DNA of 64,000 nucleotides, taken from Alteromonas sp. 1_MG-2023. GTDB lineage: Bacteria > Pseudomonadota > Gammaproteobacteria > Enterobacterales > Alteromonadaceae. A program made the position numbers and the translations under genes. The stretch covers positions 310,001-374,000 of the forward strand of contig NZ_JAUOQH010000001.1 in the NCBI RefSeq assembly GCF_030547075.1. The letters run 5' to 3'. The stretch's first letter is position 1. Each line of letters opens with the position of its first letter. Below are positions 37,359 through 46,179 of the stretch, one piece after another. Under the pieces are notes generated by a model that saw only the letters and a program-made list of their open reading frames with translations, had not been told where the DNA came from and did not search any database.

Positions 37359-38792
37359 ATGAACGAACAAATTCCAGTGAAAAACGTTACCCCAGTAAAG
37401 GTTCACAAACCTGCATCCACCACTGAAGGGAAGCGATACGATTCGCGTAGTCGAATTTACGTTCGTGCAGTAAAAGGTCCACTGGAAACATTCAGGCGCT
37501 TTTTCGGTTTGTTTTTTCTTGCTATTTTTGCCGCTATTCCGTGGTTGAGATTTAATGGTCAGCAAGCAGTGCTACTCGATATTGTAGAGCAGCGCTTTTC
37601 TATTTTCGGGTTAACGTTATGGCCACAGGATTTAACCTTACTGGCCTATATTTTTATCGTGGGCGCATTTGCGCTATTTTTTGTAACCACGTTTGCAGGC
37701 AGAGTATGGTGTGGCTTTATGTGCCCTCAAACCACCTGGGTATACATTTACACCTGGTTCGAAGAGAAGATAGAAGGCCCTAGAAATAAACGAATAAAGC
37801 TCGACGGTAGAAAGATGGATACCGACAAGTTTGTACGCAAAACCCTGAAACATTCAGCCTGGGTTGCCGTTGCATTACTGACTGGGCTGACATTTGTAGG
37901 TTACTTCACGCCTATCGGCCCCCTCTTCATCGACTTCTTTACATTTAACACCAGCTTCTGGGCAGCATTTTCAGTGCTCTTTTTTGCGGTATGTACCTAC
38001 GCAAACGCAGGTTACATGCGTGAAATAATGTGTACCCATATTTGCCCTTACGCACGCTTTCAATCTGCTATGTTCGATAAAGATACCTTCACCGTATCTT
38101 ATGATGCGAAACGAGGCGAGCAACGAGGCCCTCGCCCCCGTAAACTTAGCCATGAGGCGGTTCACGAGAAAGGTTTAGGTGACTGTATTGACTGTAATTT
38201 ATGCGTACAGGTTTGTCCTACCGGTATTGATATTCGCAACGGCTTACAATATGAATGCATCAACTGCGGCGCATGCGTAGATGCATGTAACGGCGTAATG
38301 GATAAAATGAACTACCCTAAAGGCCTAATTAGCTTCACCTCTGAAGAAGAGTTAGCAGGGGGTAAAACTCATATTGTACGGCCTAAGCTTATTGGCTACC
38401 TTCTCGTTCTTATTGTAATGGTAGGGCTATTAGTGGCCGATATCGCCACACGCGTTCCCCTTGAGATTGATATTATTCGCGATCGTAACTCGTTATACCG
38501 TGAAACCAATGAAGGGTTAATTGAGAACGTTTATACCATTAAGGTATTGAATAAATCTCAACAAACTCATACCTATACTATCTCTGTACAAGGGTTGCCT
38601 GAGTATACCTTTATTGGCAATCAAGAAGTCACCGTAAGTGGTGGTGAGGTTTACAGCACGCCGATTTCGGTTGCAACCGACCCGTATAATCTGGAAGATG
38701 TGGTAACAGAAATTCAATTCACCGTTACCACTACCACAAATACTGGTGAAGAAGTGACGGTCAATGAGCCAACCAAATTCCTTTATCGATGA
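37359..38792 (+). CDS. ccoG: Cytochrome c oxidase accessory protein CcoG (RdxA/FixG type)
   Basis: CcoG is a membrane iron-sulfur protein needed for maturing the copper site of cbb3 oxidase. The 477-residue protein has several N-terminal membrane helices, a polyferredoxin part with CGFMCPQTTWVYIYTW and CTHICPYARFQ, and two 4Fe-4S motifs (DCIDCNLCVQVCPTG and ECINCGACVDACNGV). The C-terminal domain is beta-rich and periplasmic. No ccoNOQP or ccoI is adjacent, so the oxidase genes are elsewhere. It overlaps srkA by 4 bp (ATGA), so they are co-translated. Confidence 0.93.
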   Translation: MNEQIPVKNVTPVKVHKPASTTEGKRYDSRSRIYVRAVKGPLETFRRFFGLFFLAIFAAIPWLRFNGQQAVLLDIVEQRFSIFGLTLWPQDLTLLAYIFIVGAFALFFVTTFAGRVWCGFMCPQTTWVYIYTWFEEKIEGPRNKRIKLDGRKMDTDKFVRKTLKHSAWVAVALLTGLTFVGYFTPIGPLFIDFFTFNTSFWAAFSVLFFAVCTYANAGYMREIMCTHICPYARFQSAMFDKDTFTVSYDAKRGEQRGPRPRKLSHEAVHEKGLGDCIDCNLCVQVCPTGIDIRNGLQYECINCGACVDACNGVMDKMNYPKGLISFTSEEELAGGKTHIVRPKLIGYLLVLIVMVGLLVADIATRVPLEIDIIRDRNSLYRETNEGLIENVYTIKVLNKSQQTHTYTISVQGLPEYTFIGNQEVTVSGGEVYSTPISVATDPYNLEDVVTEIQFTVTTTTNTGEEVTVNEPTKFLYR

Positions 38793-39760
38793 AAGACTTT
38801 TCGTTTTCTGGATTAGATCCAGACACCATATTAGATGCCCTGGAAACTCAGGGCATTTTTCTTCAAAGCGGCTTACTAGCACTAAACAGCTACGAAAATC
38901 GGGTTTACCAATTTCAGGCCGATGACAACAAACGCTATGTGGTTAAGTTTTATCGCCCTGCCCGCTGGACTGATGCGCAAATTTTAGAGGAACATAGTTT
39001 CGCTAAAGAACTCGCAGACAGTGAAATTCCCATTGTGGCGCCCCTAGCGTTAAATGGAAAAACACTACATCACCATGGCGATTACCGCTTCACGGTTTTC
39101 CCTTCAGTGGGCGGTAGACAATTTGAGAACGACAACTTAGATCAACTTGAATGGATGGGGCGCTTTATTGGTCGTATTCACCGCGTGTCTCAAGCAAAGA
39201 CATTTGAACAACGCCCTGATATTGATATTCAAAGCTACTTAGATGAACCTCGTCAGGTGCTTGAAAATAGTACCTTGCTTCCAGATCATCTTAAAACCGC
39301 CTTCTTTGCTATTTTGAACCCCGTTATTACGGCGGCGTCGTCTGCTTATAAAGCCACTGACGTTATACGATTGCACGGCGATTGCCACCCAGGAAATATC
39401 CTTTGGCGCGATGGCCCAACCTTTGTTGATTTAGATGACTGCAGAATGGGTCCTGCCATTCAAGATTTGTGGATGATGCTAAGCGGTGATAGGCAGCAAC
39501 AATTGTTGCAACTTGATACGTTAATTGAAGCTTATGAAGAATTCCAGCCATTTAATAGTAACCAACTTGCGTTAATTGAACCCCTTCGTGCCATGCGAAT
39601 GGTGCACTATATGGCTTGGTTATCTCGCCGCTGGGAAGACCCTGCTTTCCCGAGAGCCTTTCCCTGGTTTGCCGATGGTAAATATTGGGAAGGTCAAATA
39701 TTGGCTTTAAAAGAGCAACTTTCAGCGATGCAAGAAGCCCCCTTAAAGCTTGGGTACTAG
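38789..39760 (+). CDS. srkA: Stress response kinase A (YihE/SrkA)
   Basis: SrkA is a Ser/Thr kinase of the aminoglycoside phosphotransferase/choline kinase fold that antagonises the MazEF toxin pathway and protects E. coli under stress. The 323-residue protein has VVKFYRPARW (ATP-binding Lys), catalytic loop LHGDCHPGNILW, and FVDLDDCRMGPA (DFG-equivalent). In enterics srkA is directly upstream of dsbA; here a cobalamin riboswitch and btuB lie between them. It starts at the ATGA overlap with ccoG. Confidence 0.92.
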   Translation: MKDFSFSGLDPDTILDALETQGIFLQSGLLALNSYENRVYQFQADDNKRYVVKFYRPARWTDAQILEEHSFAKELADSEIPIVAPLALNGKTLHHHGDYRFTVFPSVGGRQFENDNLDQLEWMGRFIGRIHRVSQAKTFEQRPDIDIQSYLDEPRQVLENSTLLPDHLKTAFFAILNPVITAASSAYKATDVIRLHGDCHPGNILWRDGPTFVDLDDCRMGPAIQDLWMMLSGDRQQQLLQLDTLIEAYEEFQPFNSNQLALIEPLRAMRMVHYMAWLSRRWEDPAFPRAFPWFADGKYWEGQILALKEQLSAMQEAPLKLGY

Positions 39761-39956
39761 TTCAGGTACTAATTCCGGTATTTGACCGGATATTTAATCG
39801 TATTTTGACTAGGTCTTGAGGTCGGGTTTTACTTAGATTTAGGCTTGCATCTAGGTTTGGGCTTCGGCTTAGGCTCGGATTTACGCTCATATATTAGCCT
39901 ACCTTCATTTATCCTTCTCGCAATTGATTAGGCACTTAAGCTATACTCTTCCGCGC
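39761..39956. other. Gap after srkA with a weak hairpin and low-complexity DNA
   Basis: A short hairpin TCCGGT/ACCGGA (39774-39790) could be a weak srkA terminator. From about 39821 to 39892 the DNA is a degenerate repeat built on TAGGCTTGG-like units. TATACT at 39942-39947 could be a -10 for the riboswitch transcript, but its -35 is poor. Confidence 0.4.
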
Positions 39957-40150
39957 TTAGGTGCCCCCTTAAGGGTTAAACGGGAAATCAGTGCAATCTG
40001 ATGCTGCCCCCGCAACGGTAAACTCAGTGTGAACACACACATTCTTAAATTTACGCCACTGTGTCTTAGCTATTTTTAGCAACATGGGAAGGCTGAGAAA
40101 CCATATTTTTCATGGTGAGTGAGCCCGGATACCGGCCTAGCTTCACGGCA
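39957..40150 (+). ncRNA. Cobalamin riboswitch (AdoCbl type)
   Basis: The conserved elements are in order: GGGTTAAACGGGAA, AATCTGATGCTGCCCCCGCA followed by ACGGTAA, and a 3' part with GAGCCCGGATACCGGCC (the B12 box region). It ends about 60 nt upstream of the btuB ATG. The regulator binds adenosylcobalamin to switch off receptor expression. A small hairpin GTACTC/GAGTAC (40175-40191) lies between it and the gene. Confidence 0.92.
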
Positions 40151-40206
40151 GTTATTCTGCTTACATTCACCCTTGTACTCGGGCGGAGTACATAGCGAGA
40201 AACACA

Positions 40207-42135
40207 ATGAAATTTCAAACACACTTTACCTGCACTGCAGTTTGCGCTGCCGTGGCGACACTTCTATCTGCGCCGGTTTTGGCTCAAACCCCTGACACTA
40301 TTGAAACACTCACCGTTACTGGTACTCGCTTACCTGTACAACTGGCTAAGCTTCCTGCTTCAGTTAGCGTACTTACCGAGGAAGATATTCAAGCTTCTGG
40401 GGCAGTGCAATTAACCGAACTCATTCGCGGATTGCCTGGCGTAAGCCTCTCTCAATCAGGCAGCCCTGGCGGTCTTACTGAACTACGAGTTCGGGGCAGT
40501 GAAAGTAATCATTTACTTGTGCTCATCGATGGCGTGGTATCTAACGATATAGGCCAAGGAAGTTTAATTGATTTAGCACATTTAACCTCTGCCAATGTAG
40601 TACGCATCGAATTACTACGTGGCCCGCAAAGTGCCCTTTGGGGAAGCGGCGCGGTAGGTGGCGTATTAAGTATTACCACTAAAGCCGGTGAAGGAACTAC
40701 AGAAAAGCCTAGCCTGAATGTAAGCGCAGGAATAGGTACACAAGGTACTTATCAAGGTAGCATTAATGCCGCTACCCGAAATGGCGACGTAACCGTACGC
40801 ACGTATGCGAACTATCTAAAAACCGATGGCGATAATATTTCCCGCACCGGCAACGAAGATGACGGTTATGACAACATGACCGCAGGCATAAACGTTGATT
40901 ATGCAGTAGCAGAAGCTCACACATTAAGTGCTAAATTCCGCAGCACCCATTACGAAAACGATTACGATGGGACTGATTATGTCACAACTGGCCTGCCAAC
41001 TGATGCAGATAATGTCACCGACGGCAGTCAGATTAGTACTAAACTAGCCTGGCGTTATGCCCCAAGCACATCAGATTACGCCTCTACCCTCGCTTTCGAT
41101 TACCGCAAAGATGAAAACGACAACACCACTTCGGGCGTCGATGCAGGTGGCACCACGGGTGAGCGCTTAGCCCTAAACTGGACAAATTTTTACAACTTTG
41201 ATAACTGGCAAGTAGCGGGCGGTGCTGAATATTTGCAGCGTTTATTTGAACAGCGTGGCCCTGTTGTGTTTGGCGATCCTAATCAAAAGCAACACGACAA
41301 CACCACCAGTTTGTTTGGTGAAGCCACAGGCGACCTTGTTGACAATGTTTTTGCTACATTAAGCGCCCGCTTCGACAACAACAGTGAATTTGACGATGCC
41401 GTAAGCTACCGTGCTGGCTTAAACTGGCAAGTAACTAAGACTTATGCGTTGTTTTCAAGCTACGGTAAAGCGATTAAAACCCCTACCTTCACAGAAAGAT
41501 TTGGCTATTACCCTCAAAGCTTTATAGGAAATCCAGACTTAGTGCCGGAAGAAAGTGAAGAGTGGGAAGTAGGTGTTAAAGCGAACTGGGATTCGGTAAC
41601 GGCACAAGTTAGTGGCTATACCGCAGACCTCGAAGATGAAATTAATGGTTTCGTTTATGACACTACTCAAGGGGTATATACCGCTGCCAACGCTAACGGT
41701 GAAAGCAGCCGTGACGGCGTTGACGTAGAAGTAAAGTGGCTTGCTTCTTTCGCCAAAATTTCAGCTTCATATAGCTATTTAGATGCTGATCAAGTGAGCT
41801 ATGGGGTAACCAGTACCGAGCTTCGCCGCGCACGCCATCAAGGTGCTGTGTCTGTGCAATCTGATTTAGGCACTGAAAAATTCAGCCTTTATGCCAAACT
41901 GGCTTATACGGGAACCCGTTACGACACCTATTATCCTCCATACCCAGCATCAGCAGAAACCTTAGGGCTTTCGGCTTACACTCTTGCTTCAGTTAATCTT
42001 GGCTATCAAGTGTCTGATCAGTGGGCGTTATCGCTGAAAGTAAATAACCTATTTGATACCGATTATGAAGATATTGTGGGATATGCGGGTCAAGAACGTC
42101 GCGCAGTGCTGTCTGTTAGTTATAGCTACTTATAA
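40207..42135 (+). CDS. btuB: TonB-dependent vitamin B12 receptor BtuB
   Basis: The 642-residue outer-membrane receptor has a signal peptide (ending APVLA), a TonB box region (ETLTVTG), a plug domain (VSVLTEEDIQASGAVQLTEL then IRGLPGV and LLRGPQSALWGSGAVGG) and a 22-strand barrel that ends RRAVLSVSYSYL. The cobalamin riboswitch directly upstream makes B12 the likely ligand. It sits between srkA and dsbA on the same strand. No btuCDF genes are adjacent; import across the inner membrane must be encoded elsewhere. Confidence 0.93.
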   Translation: MKFQTHFTCTAVCAAVATLLSAPVLAQTPDTIETLTVTGTRLPVQLAKLPASVSVLTEEDIQASGAVQLTELIRGLPGVSLSQSGSPGGLTELRVRGSESNHLLVLIDGVVSNDIGQGSLIDLAHLTSANVVRIELLRGPQSALWGSGAVGGVLSITTKAGEGTTEKPSLNVSAGIGTQGTYQGSINAATRNGDVTVRTYANYLKTDGDNISRTGNEDDGYDNMTAGINVDYAVAEAHTLSAKFRSTHYENDYDGTDYVTTGLPTDADNVTDGSQISTKLAWRYAPSTSDYASTLAFDYRKDENDNTTSGVDAGGTTGERLALNWTNFYNFDNWQVAGGAEYLQRLFEQRGPVVFGDPNQKQHDNTTSLFGEATGDLVDNVFATLSARFDNNSEFDDAVSYRAGLNWQVTKTYALFSSYGKAIKTPTFTERFGYYPQSFIGNPDLVPEESEEWEVGVKANWDSVTAQVSGYTADLEDEINGFVYDTTQGVYTAANANGESSRDGVDVEVKWLASFAKISASYSYLDADQVSYGVTSTELRRARHQGAVSVQSDLGTEKFSLYAKLAYTGTRYDTYYPPYPASAETLGLSAYTLASVNLGYQVSDQWALSLKVNNLFDTDYEDIVGYAGQERRAVLSVSYSYL

Positions 42136-42379
42136 GATACGTGTCACCCACGTTTAAGGTATAGCTGACGGTAAGTGAAAACGGCTAAGATCAGTTGCCA
42201 TTTCATCTACCGCCTGTACTTTATGTTCGCTTCTTCACCTGAAGAAGCGAAACTTTCCGCTCTTTTATCATCCATTCGTTGCATTTTTCCGCTCGCTTGT
42301 CGCGTAAACTAGTGCCCAATAAAAGCCTGTGGTAACCTCAGCATTGATAGATAGATTTGAAATCAAAGGATTCAATTAC

Positions 42380-43012
42380 ATGAAGAAGTTTGCAGTATTG
42401 TTTGTAATGGCAATGCTTTTGCCATTAACCGCATGCGCACAAGAAGGTGCAGCTAAGTGGAAAGAAGGTACCCATTACACGGTATTAGACGAAGAAGCGA
42501 CCAAGAAGCCGGTTATTACCGAGTACTTCTCTTTCTGGTGCCCACATTGCTTCCAGTTTGAGCCAATTGTAAAACAGATTAAAGAGAAAAAAGGCGAGAA
42601 CACCAAGTTTGAAAAAGTGCACGTGAACTTTATGCGCTTTACTGGCCCTGATGTGCAAGATGCAGCCACTCACGCCATGTTAATTGCCCGTGCGATGAAG
42701 CAAGAAGACGCGATGAACACAGCTGTGTTTAACTACATTCATAAGCAACGTGCAACCATTACCAACCTTAAAGACTTACGAAACATCTTTGTGGTAAACG
42801 GCGTAGATGGTGCTGAGTTTGATAAGTTGTCTACCAGCTTTGGTGTGAACAACATGATTCGCAAAAACCAGCAGTTAATCGACAAGAACCGTGACTATCT
42901 AAGTGGCGTACCAAGCTTTATTATCAATGGTAAATATCAGCCTAAATTTACTTCTGAAATGACGTTTGATGATATTGCTGACCTTATTGTTTGGTTGTCT
43001 GAGCAAAAGTAA
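42380..43012 (+). CDS. dsbA: Thiol:disulfide interchange protein DsbA
   Basis: DsbA oxidises cysteine pairs in exported proteins. The start is the ATG at 42380 (210 residues) with AAAGGA nine bases upstream; an earlier in-frame start adds a non-conserved leader. The thioredoxin fold carries the active site Cys54-Pro-His-Cys57 (FSFWCPHCF) and the cis-Pro loop GVPSFIING. The signal region ends LTACAQEG, which would fit both ordinary cleavage after ACA and a lipobox (LTAC, Cys19). DsbB is not in the window. Confidence 0.95.
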   Translation: MKKFAVLFVMAMLLPLTACAQEGAAKWKEGTHYTVLDEEATKKPVITEYFSFWCPHCFQFEPIVKQIKEKKGENTKFEKVHVNFMRFTGPDVQDAATHAMLIARAMKQEDAMNTAVFNYIHKQRATITNLKDLRNIFVVNGVDGAEFDKLSTSFGVNNMIRKNQQLIDKNRDYLSGVPSFIINGKYQPKFTSEMTFDDIADLIVWLSEQK

Positions 43013-43064
43013 TTAGCCTATATAGTTGAGCTAGGCGTCAATAAGCCTACTTCAATGCAAATTT

Positions 43065-43103
43065 AATGGGCCTTTGCGGTAATCGCTAAGGCCCATTTTT
43101 ATT
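43065..43103 (+). terminator. Intrinsic terminator of dsbA
   Basis: Stem AATGGGCCTT (43065-43074) / AAGGCCCATT (43088-43097), then TTTATTTTTT. Confidence 0.85.
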
Positions 43104-43130
43104 TTTTAATGCGTAAAGCCGGAGCTATTA

Positions 43131-43733
43131 ATGTCGTTTTCACCAGAAGATTTCAGTGCCTTTATATGCGAATTAGACCAACTTAAAAGTGTTAAGCGGC
43201 AGATTACTCTACCTTGTGATGGTGACCGTCAGGAGAACTCTGCTGAACACAGTTGGCATGTAGCATTAATGGCAAGTTCCATTGCACATTACGCTGAAAA
43301 GCCAATAGATATTGCTCGCGTTATTCGCATGATACTCATTCATGATGTAGTAGAAATAGACGCTGGCGACTTATTTGCTTTTAACGAAGCGGCGGAACAC
43401 GACGCACAAGCAAAAAAAGAGCTTGATGCCGCTAAGCGAATTTTTGGGCTACTACCTGCCCCTTATGCCGATGAATTGTTGTCGTTATGGCTAGAGTTCG
43501 AAGAAGCTAAAACGCCAGATGCAGAATTTGCAAAAGCGATGGACCGTGTGCTTCCCGTTTTCCAAAATATGCAAAACCAAGGTGGCAGTTGGAACAAACA
43601 TGCTGTGACCAGAGATAAGATAGAAAAACGTAACCTTCACTTGAAGCATTGCGCGCCTAAGTTATGGGATTATGTTACTCGACAATTAGATACTGCCGTT
43701 GAAAATGGCTGGTTACTCCCTGCGAAAGACTAG
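43131..43733 (+). CDS. HD-domain hydrolase (YfbR/HDDC2-like)
   Basis: The 200-residue protein shows the HD-domain metal site: a first His in SAEHSWHVALMASS and the His-Asp pair in LIHDVVEIDAGD. This is the pattern of 5'-deoxynucleotidases such as YfbR and of HDDC2. A role in nucleotide clean-up is likely but the substrate is not determined. The length and domain coverage are typical. It forms a single-gene unit, bounded by terminators on both sides, with a GCCGGAG ribosome-binding region. Confidence 0.85.
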   Translation: MSFSPEDFSAFICELDQLKSVKRQITLPCDGDRQENSAEHSWHVALMASSIAHYAEKPIDIARVIRMILIHDVVEIDAGDLFAFNEAAEHDAQAKKELDAAKRIFGLLPAPYADELLSLWLEFEEAKTPDAEFAKAMDRVLPVFQNMQNQGGSWNKHAVTRDKIEKRNLHLKHCAPKLWDYVTRQLDTAVENGWLLPAKD

Positions 43734-43787
43734 AACAAATAACTATTTTCAAGCTAATACGCCCAGCATTTATTAGTTAGCAGTAAC

Positions 43788-43826
43788 AAAAAAGGTTCTA
43801 AGGAAGATTTCCATAGAACCTTTTTT
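43788..43826. terminator. Bidirectional terminator between convergent genes
   Basis: Stem AAAAAAGGTTCTA (43788-43800) / TAGAACCTTTTTT (43814-43826), with T runs on both strands. Confidence 0.85.
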
Positions 43827-43862
43827 ATTTAGGGCTTTAGTCACTAAGTTTTGGGCGCACGC

Positions 43863-45119
43863 CTAAAAACGCGTGCCTACCCATACCCACAATTTATTGG
43901 CATCAACTTTAATATCACCGGCTGAATAGCTTCCGTACTTAGCACCTAATGTCACCTTATCCTTTACTTTGGTGACGTACTGCACGTTGATTTCACTCCC
44001 CAAGTCATCTACTTCAGCAGACGCGTCATCGGCACTAAAATCATGGTAAGCCAAAAGCCATTTGCCCCCACCTAGTTTGCCCGATAGTGAAACATTAATA
44101 TCTTGTAGCCCCTGCGCAGGCGTAGCTAAGAATTGGTCCGTCCAACCGTTAAACTTGTGCAGCGTTGCAAGGGGGGTTGCAAAACCATACGCGCCATCGT
44201 CAGAGCCCAGCACTTCGTAATCAATTTTAGCGGTTATACCAGAAATAGTGGCCGCTAGGTTCGCGTTTATGTAACTGGCATCATAATCGGTAGCCGTTTC
44301 GCCAGAGCCTGACTCACTGCTTTGGGTCGCAAATTCAGCACCATAAGCCCAGTTAACCGTTTCGCCTTTCATGCTACCGCTATAACGGATACCATAAGTA
44401 TCAAGGGCGTTATCAATGTCATTATCTATTTCGAGTAGGTAACCGTAGGCAGTGAATTTACCCACCGCAGTTTTAAAGCTAGCGTTGAATACATGATCTT
44501 TTGAATCAAAGTCAGCGGCTTCTGCAAAAATACGGTTGCGCTGAGTTAAATACCCGTAGAAGAAATTCACTTTTTCATTAAGGGCATAGGTAGCGGTTAC
44601 ACCGTCGAAGGTTTGCCTATCTTGACGCCATCCAACGTGTCCAACAAAACGATGATTATCAAGGGCGATAACTTGTCTACCCCCCTTCAATGTTAACTTT
44701 TCATTTTTATACTGAATGAAGGCCTGGTCTACTTCAGTGGTTTCAGGATCTGCAATAACTGAATACTCACCTACGTTGTACCCTGTAGGCCCTACCGTGT
44801 AATCGCCTTGGCCCATCACAATGCGGCTATCTTCTACTTCTGCGGTAAAAGAGAAGCCATTTAATGTACCCGATTTAAAACCCAATCGAGTACGCAGCGT
44901 TAAAGCACTGGCGTCATCAACGGCATTATCTTGATCTACTGATTCATAACGTAAATTTAAGTCAGCCCACGCTGATGCTTCGCTTAGAACATCGTGCCAG
45001 CTTTCTGCAAACGATGGTGCACTAAAACACGCTAATAAGGCGGTAGTGATAGTGGCTTGAGCAAAGCGCTTGTGTGTTTTTAACTGCGCGACTGATTGTT
45101 TCGTTACCTGCGTATTCAT
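43863..45119 (-). CDS. Outer-membrane porin of the nitrate island
   Basis: The 418-residue protein has a long N-terminal region and a signal peptide ending SAPSFAES, then a body of beta strands like the alginate-export/porin group (LNLRYESVDQDNAVDDASAL, RQVIALDNHRFVGHVGWRQD). The C-terminus is WVWVGTRF with the terminal Phe. It follows nrtD on the same strand after 177 bp and may pass nitrate through the outer membrane; that role is inferred from position. A hairpin CCCAGT/ACTGGG (45207-45222) lies in its leader without a U tract. Confidence 0.78.
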   Translation of the reverse strand: MNTQVTKQSVAQLKTHKRFAQATITTALLACFSAPSFAESWHDVLSEASAWADLNLRYESVDQDNAVDDASALTLRTRLGFKSGTLNGFSFTAEVEDSRIVMGQGDYTVGPTGYNVGEYSVIADPETTEVDQAFIQYKNEKLTLKGGRQVIALDNHRFVGHVGWRQDRQTFDGVTATYALNEKVNFFYGYLTQRNRIFAEAADFDSKDHVFNASFKTAVGKFTAYGYLLEIDNDIDNALDTYGIRYSGSMKGETVNWAYGAEFATQSSESGSGETATDYDASYINANLAATISGITAKIDYEVLGSDDGAYGFATPLATLHKFNGWTDQFLATPAQGLQDINVSLSGKLGGGKWLLAYHDFSADDASAEVDDLGSEINVQYVTKVKDKVTLGAKYGSYSAGDIKVDANKLWVWVGTRF

Positions 45120-45296
45120 GTGCGTTCCCTTGTTATCAACTTTATAAACTTCTTAACGTTTAATGATTAGCGTTCTTATTGACGATTTTTAAGTAAGGGG
45201 CTCCCTCCCAGTGAAAACTGGGATAAGCACCTAAGCGGTTAAATCGGATTAAGCTCTATATAGCGCCGAGTTGTGTATTAGCGAATTTCACCTAAC

Positions 45297-46163
45297 TCAC
45301 GCTGCGTCGGATTTACTGTTCGCTTTTTTTGCAGAACCACCTCCGGCTTTACTAGATTTGATGTGGGAAGACACCGGTTCAATTTTTTTTTGCTTATCGT
45401 ACAAGAAGGTAAGCACTTCATGCCGGTAATGATTATATTCAGGGTTATCTGCTAATTTGAGCCTATCTCGAGGCCTAGGCAGCTCAATATTAAGTATTTC
45501 GCCGATAGTGGCTGCTGGGCCGTTATTCATCATTACAATGCGATCAGATAGCAATACGGCTTCATCTACATCGTGGGTAATCATAATAACGGTATTGCCT
45601 AAGTCAGCATGAATCTCCATTAAGGAGTCTTGAAGATGTGCACGGGTTAGCGCATCTAGCGCCCCGAAGGGCTCATCCATGAGCAATACTTTTGGTTCCA
45701 TAGCTAACGCGCGGGCGATACCAACACGCTGCTTCATACCACCTGATATTTCGCTAGGTAATTTATCTAGCGCATGAGTCATATGCACAAGCTCTAGGTT
45801 GTGCATGATCCAATCGCGCATCTCTTTTTTAGATTTTCCACGCATGGTGTGTTTTACCGCAAGCTCTACGTTTTTATACACGCTTAACCAAGGTAACAAT
45901 GAGTGGTTTTGAAACACAACGGCACGTTCTGGCCCTGGTGTTTTCACTTCAGCACCGTCTAAAATGACACCGCCTGTAGTAGCTTGGTGTAAACCAGCCA
46001 CAATATTCAGTACGGTAGATTTACCACAACCTGAGTGACCGATTAGCGAAACAAACTCACCTTTCGCAATTTTTAAATTAACATCAGTGAGTGCAGTAAA
46101 CGGCCCTTTTGGTGTAGGGAAATCGATGCCTACTTGTTCTAGCTCCAAGTGTTTAGCTTGCAT
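45297..46163 (-). CDS. nrtD: Nitrate ABC transporter ATP-binding protein
   Basis: The 288-residue ATPase has a Walker A (GHSGCGKST), Q-loop (VVFQNHSLLPW), signature (EISGGMKQRVGIARALA), Walker B (VLLMDEPFGALD) and switch His (MITHDVDEAV). The C-terminal part (IGEILNIELPRPRDR) is the form found in nitrate/taurine ATPases such as NrtD, without an extra binding-protein domain as in NrtC. AAGGAG precedes the ATG. It is the third gene of nrtABD, 16 bp after nrtB. Confidence 0.9.
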   Translation of the reverse strand: MQAKHLELEQVGIDFPTPKGPFTALTDVNLKIAKGEFVSLIGHSGCGKSTVLNIVAGLHQATTGGVILDGAEVKTPGPERAVVFQNHSLLPWLSVYKNVELAVKHTMRGKSKKEMRDWIMHNLELVHMTHALDKLPSEISGGMKQRVGIARALAMEPKVLLMDEPFGALDALTRAHLQDSLMEIHADLGNTVIMITHDVDEAVLLSDRIVMMNNGPAATIGEILNIELPRPRDRLKLADNPEYNHYRHEVLTFLYDKQKKIEPVSSHIKSSKAGGGSAKKANSKSDAA

Positions 46164-46179
46164 AATCTATTCTCCTTAA

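Noticed and set aside
45207..45222. Hairpin CCCAGT/ACTGGG after nrtD as a terminator
   Set aside because: It has no U tract in the direction of transcription; it may be a leader structure of the porin mRNA, but not a terminator.
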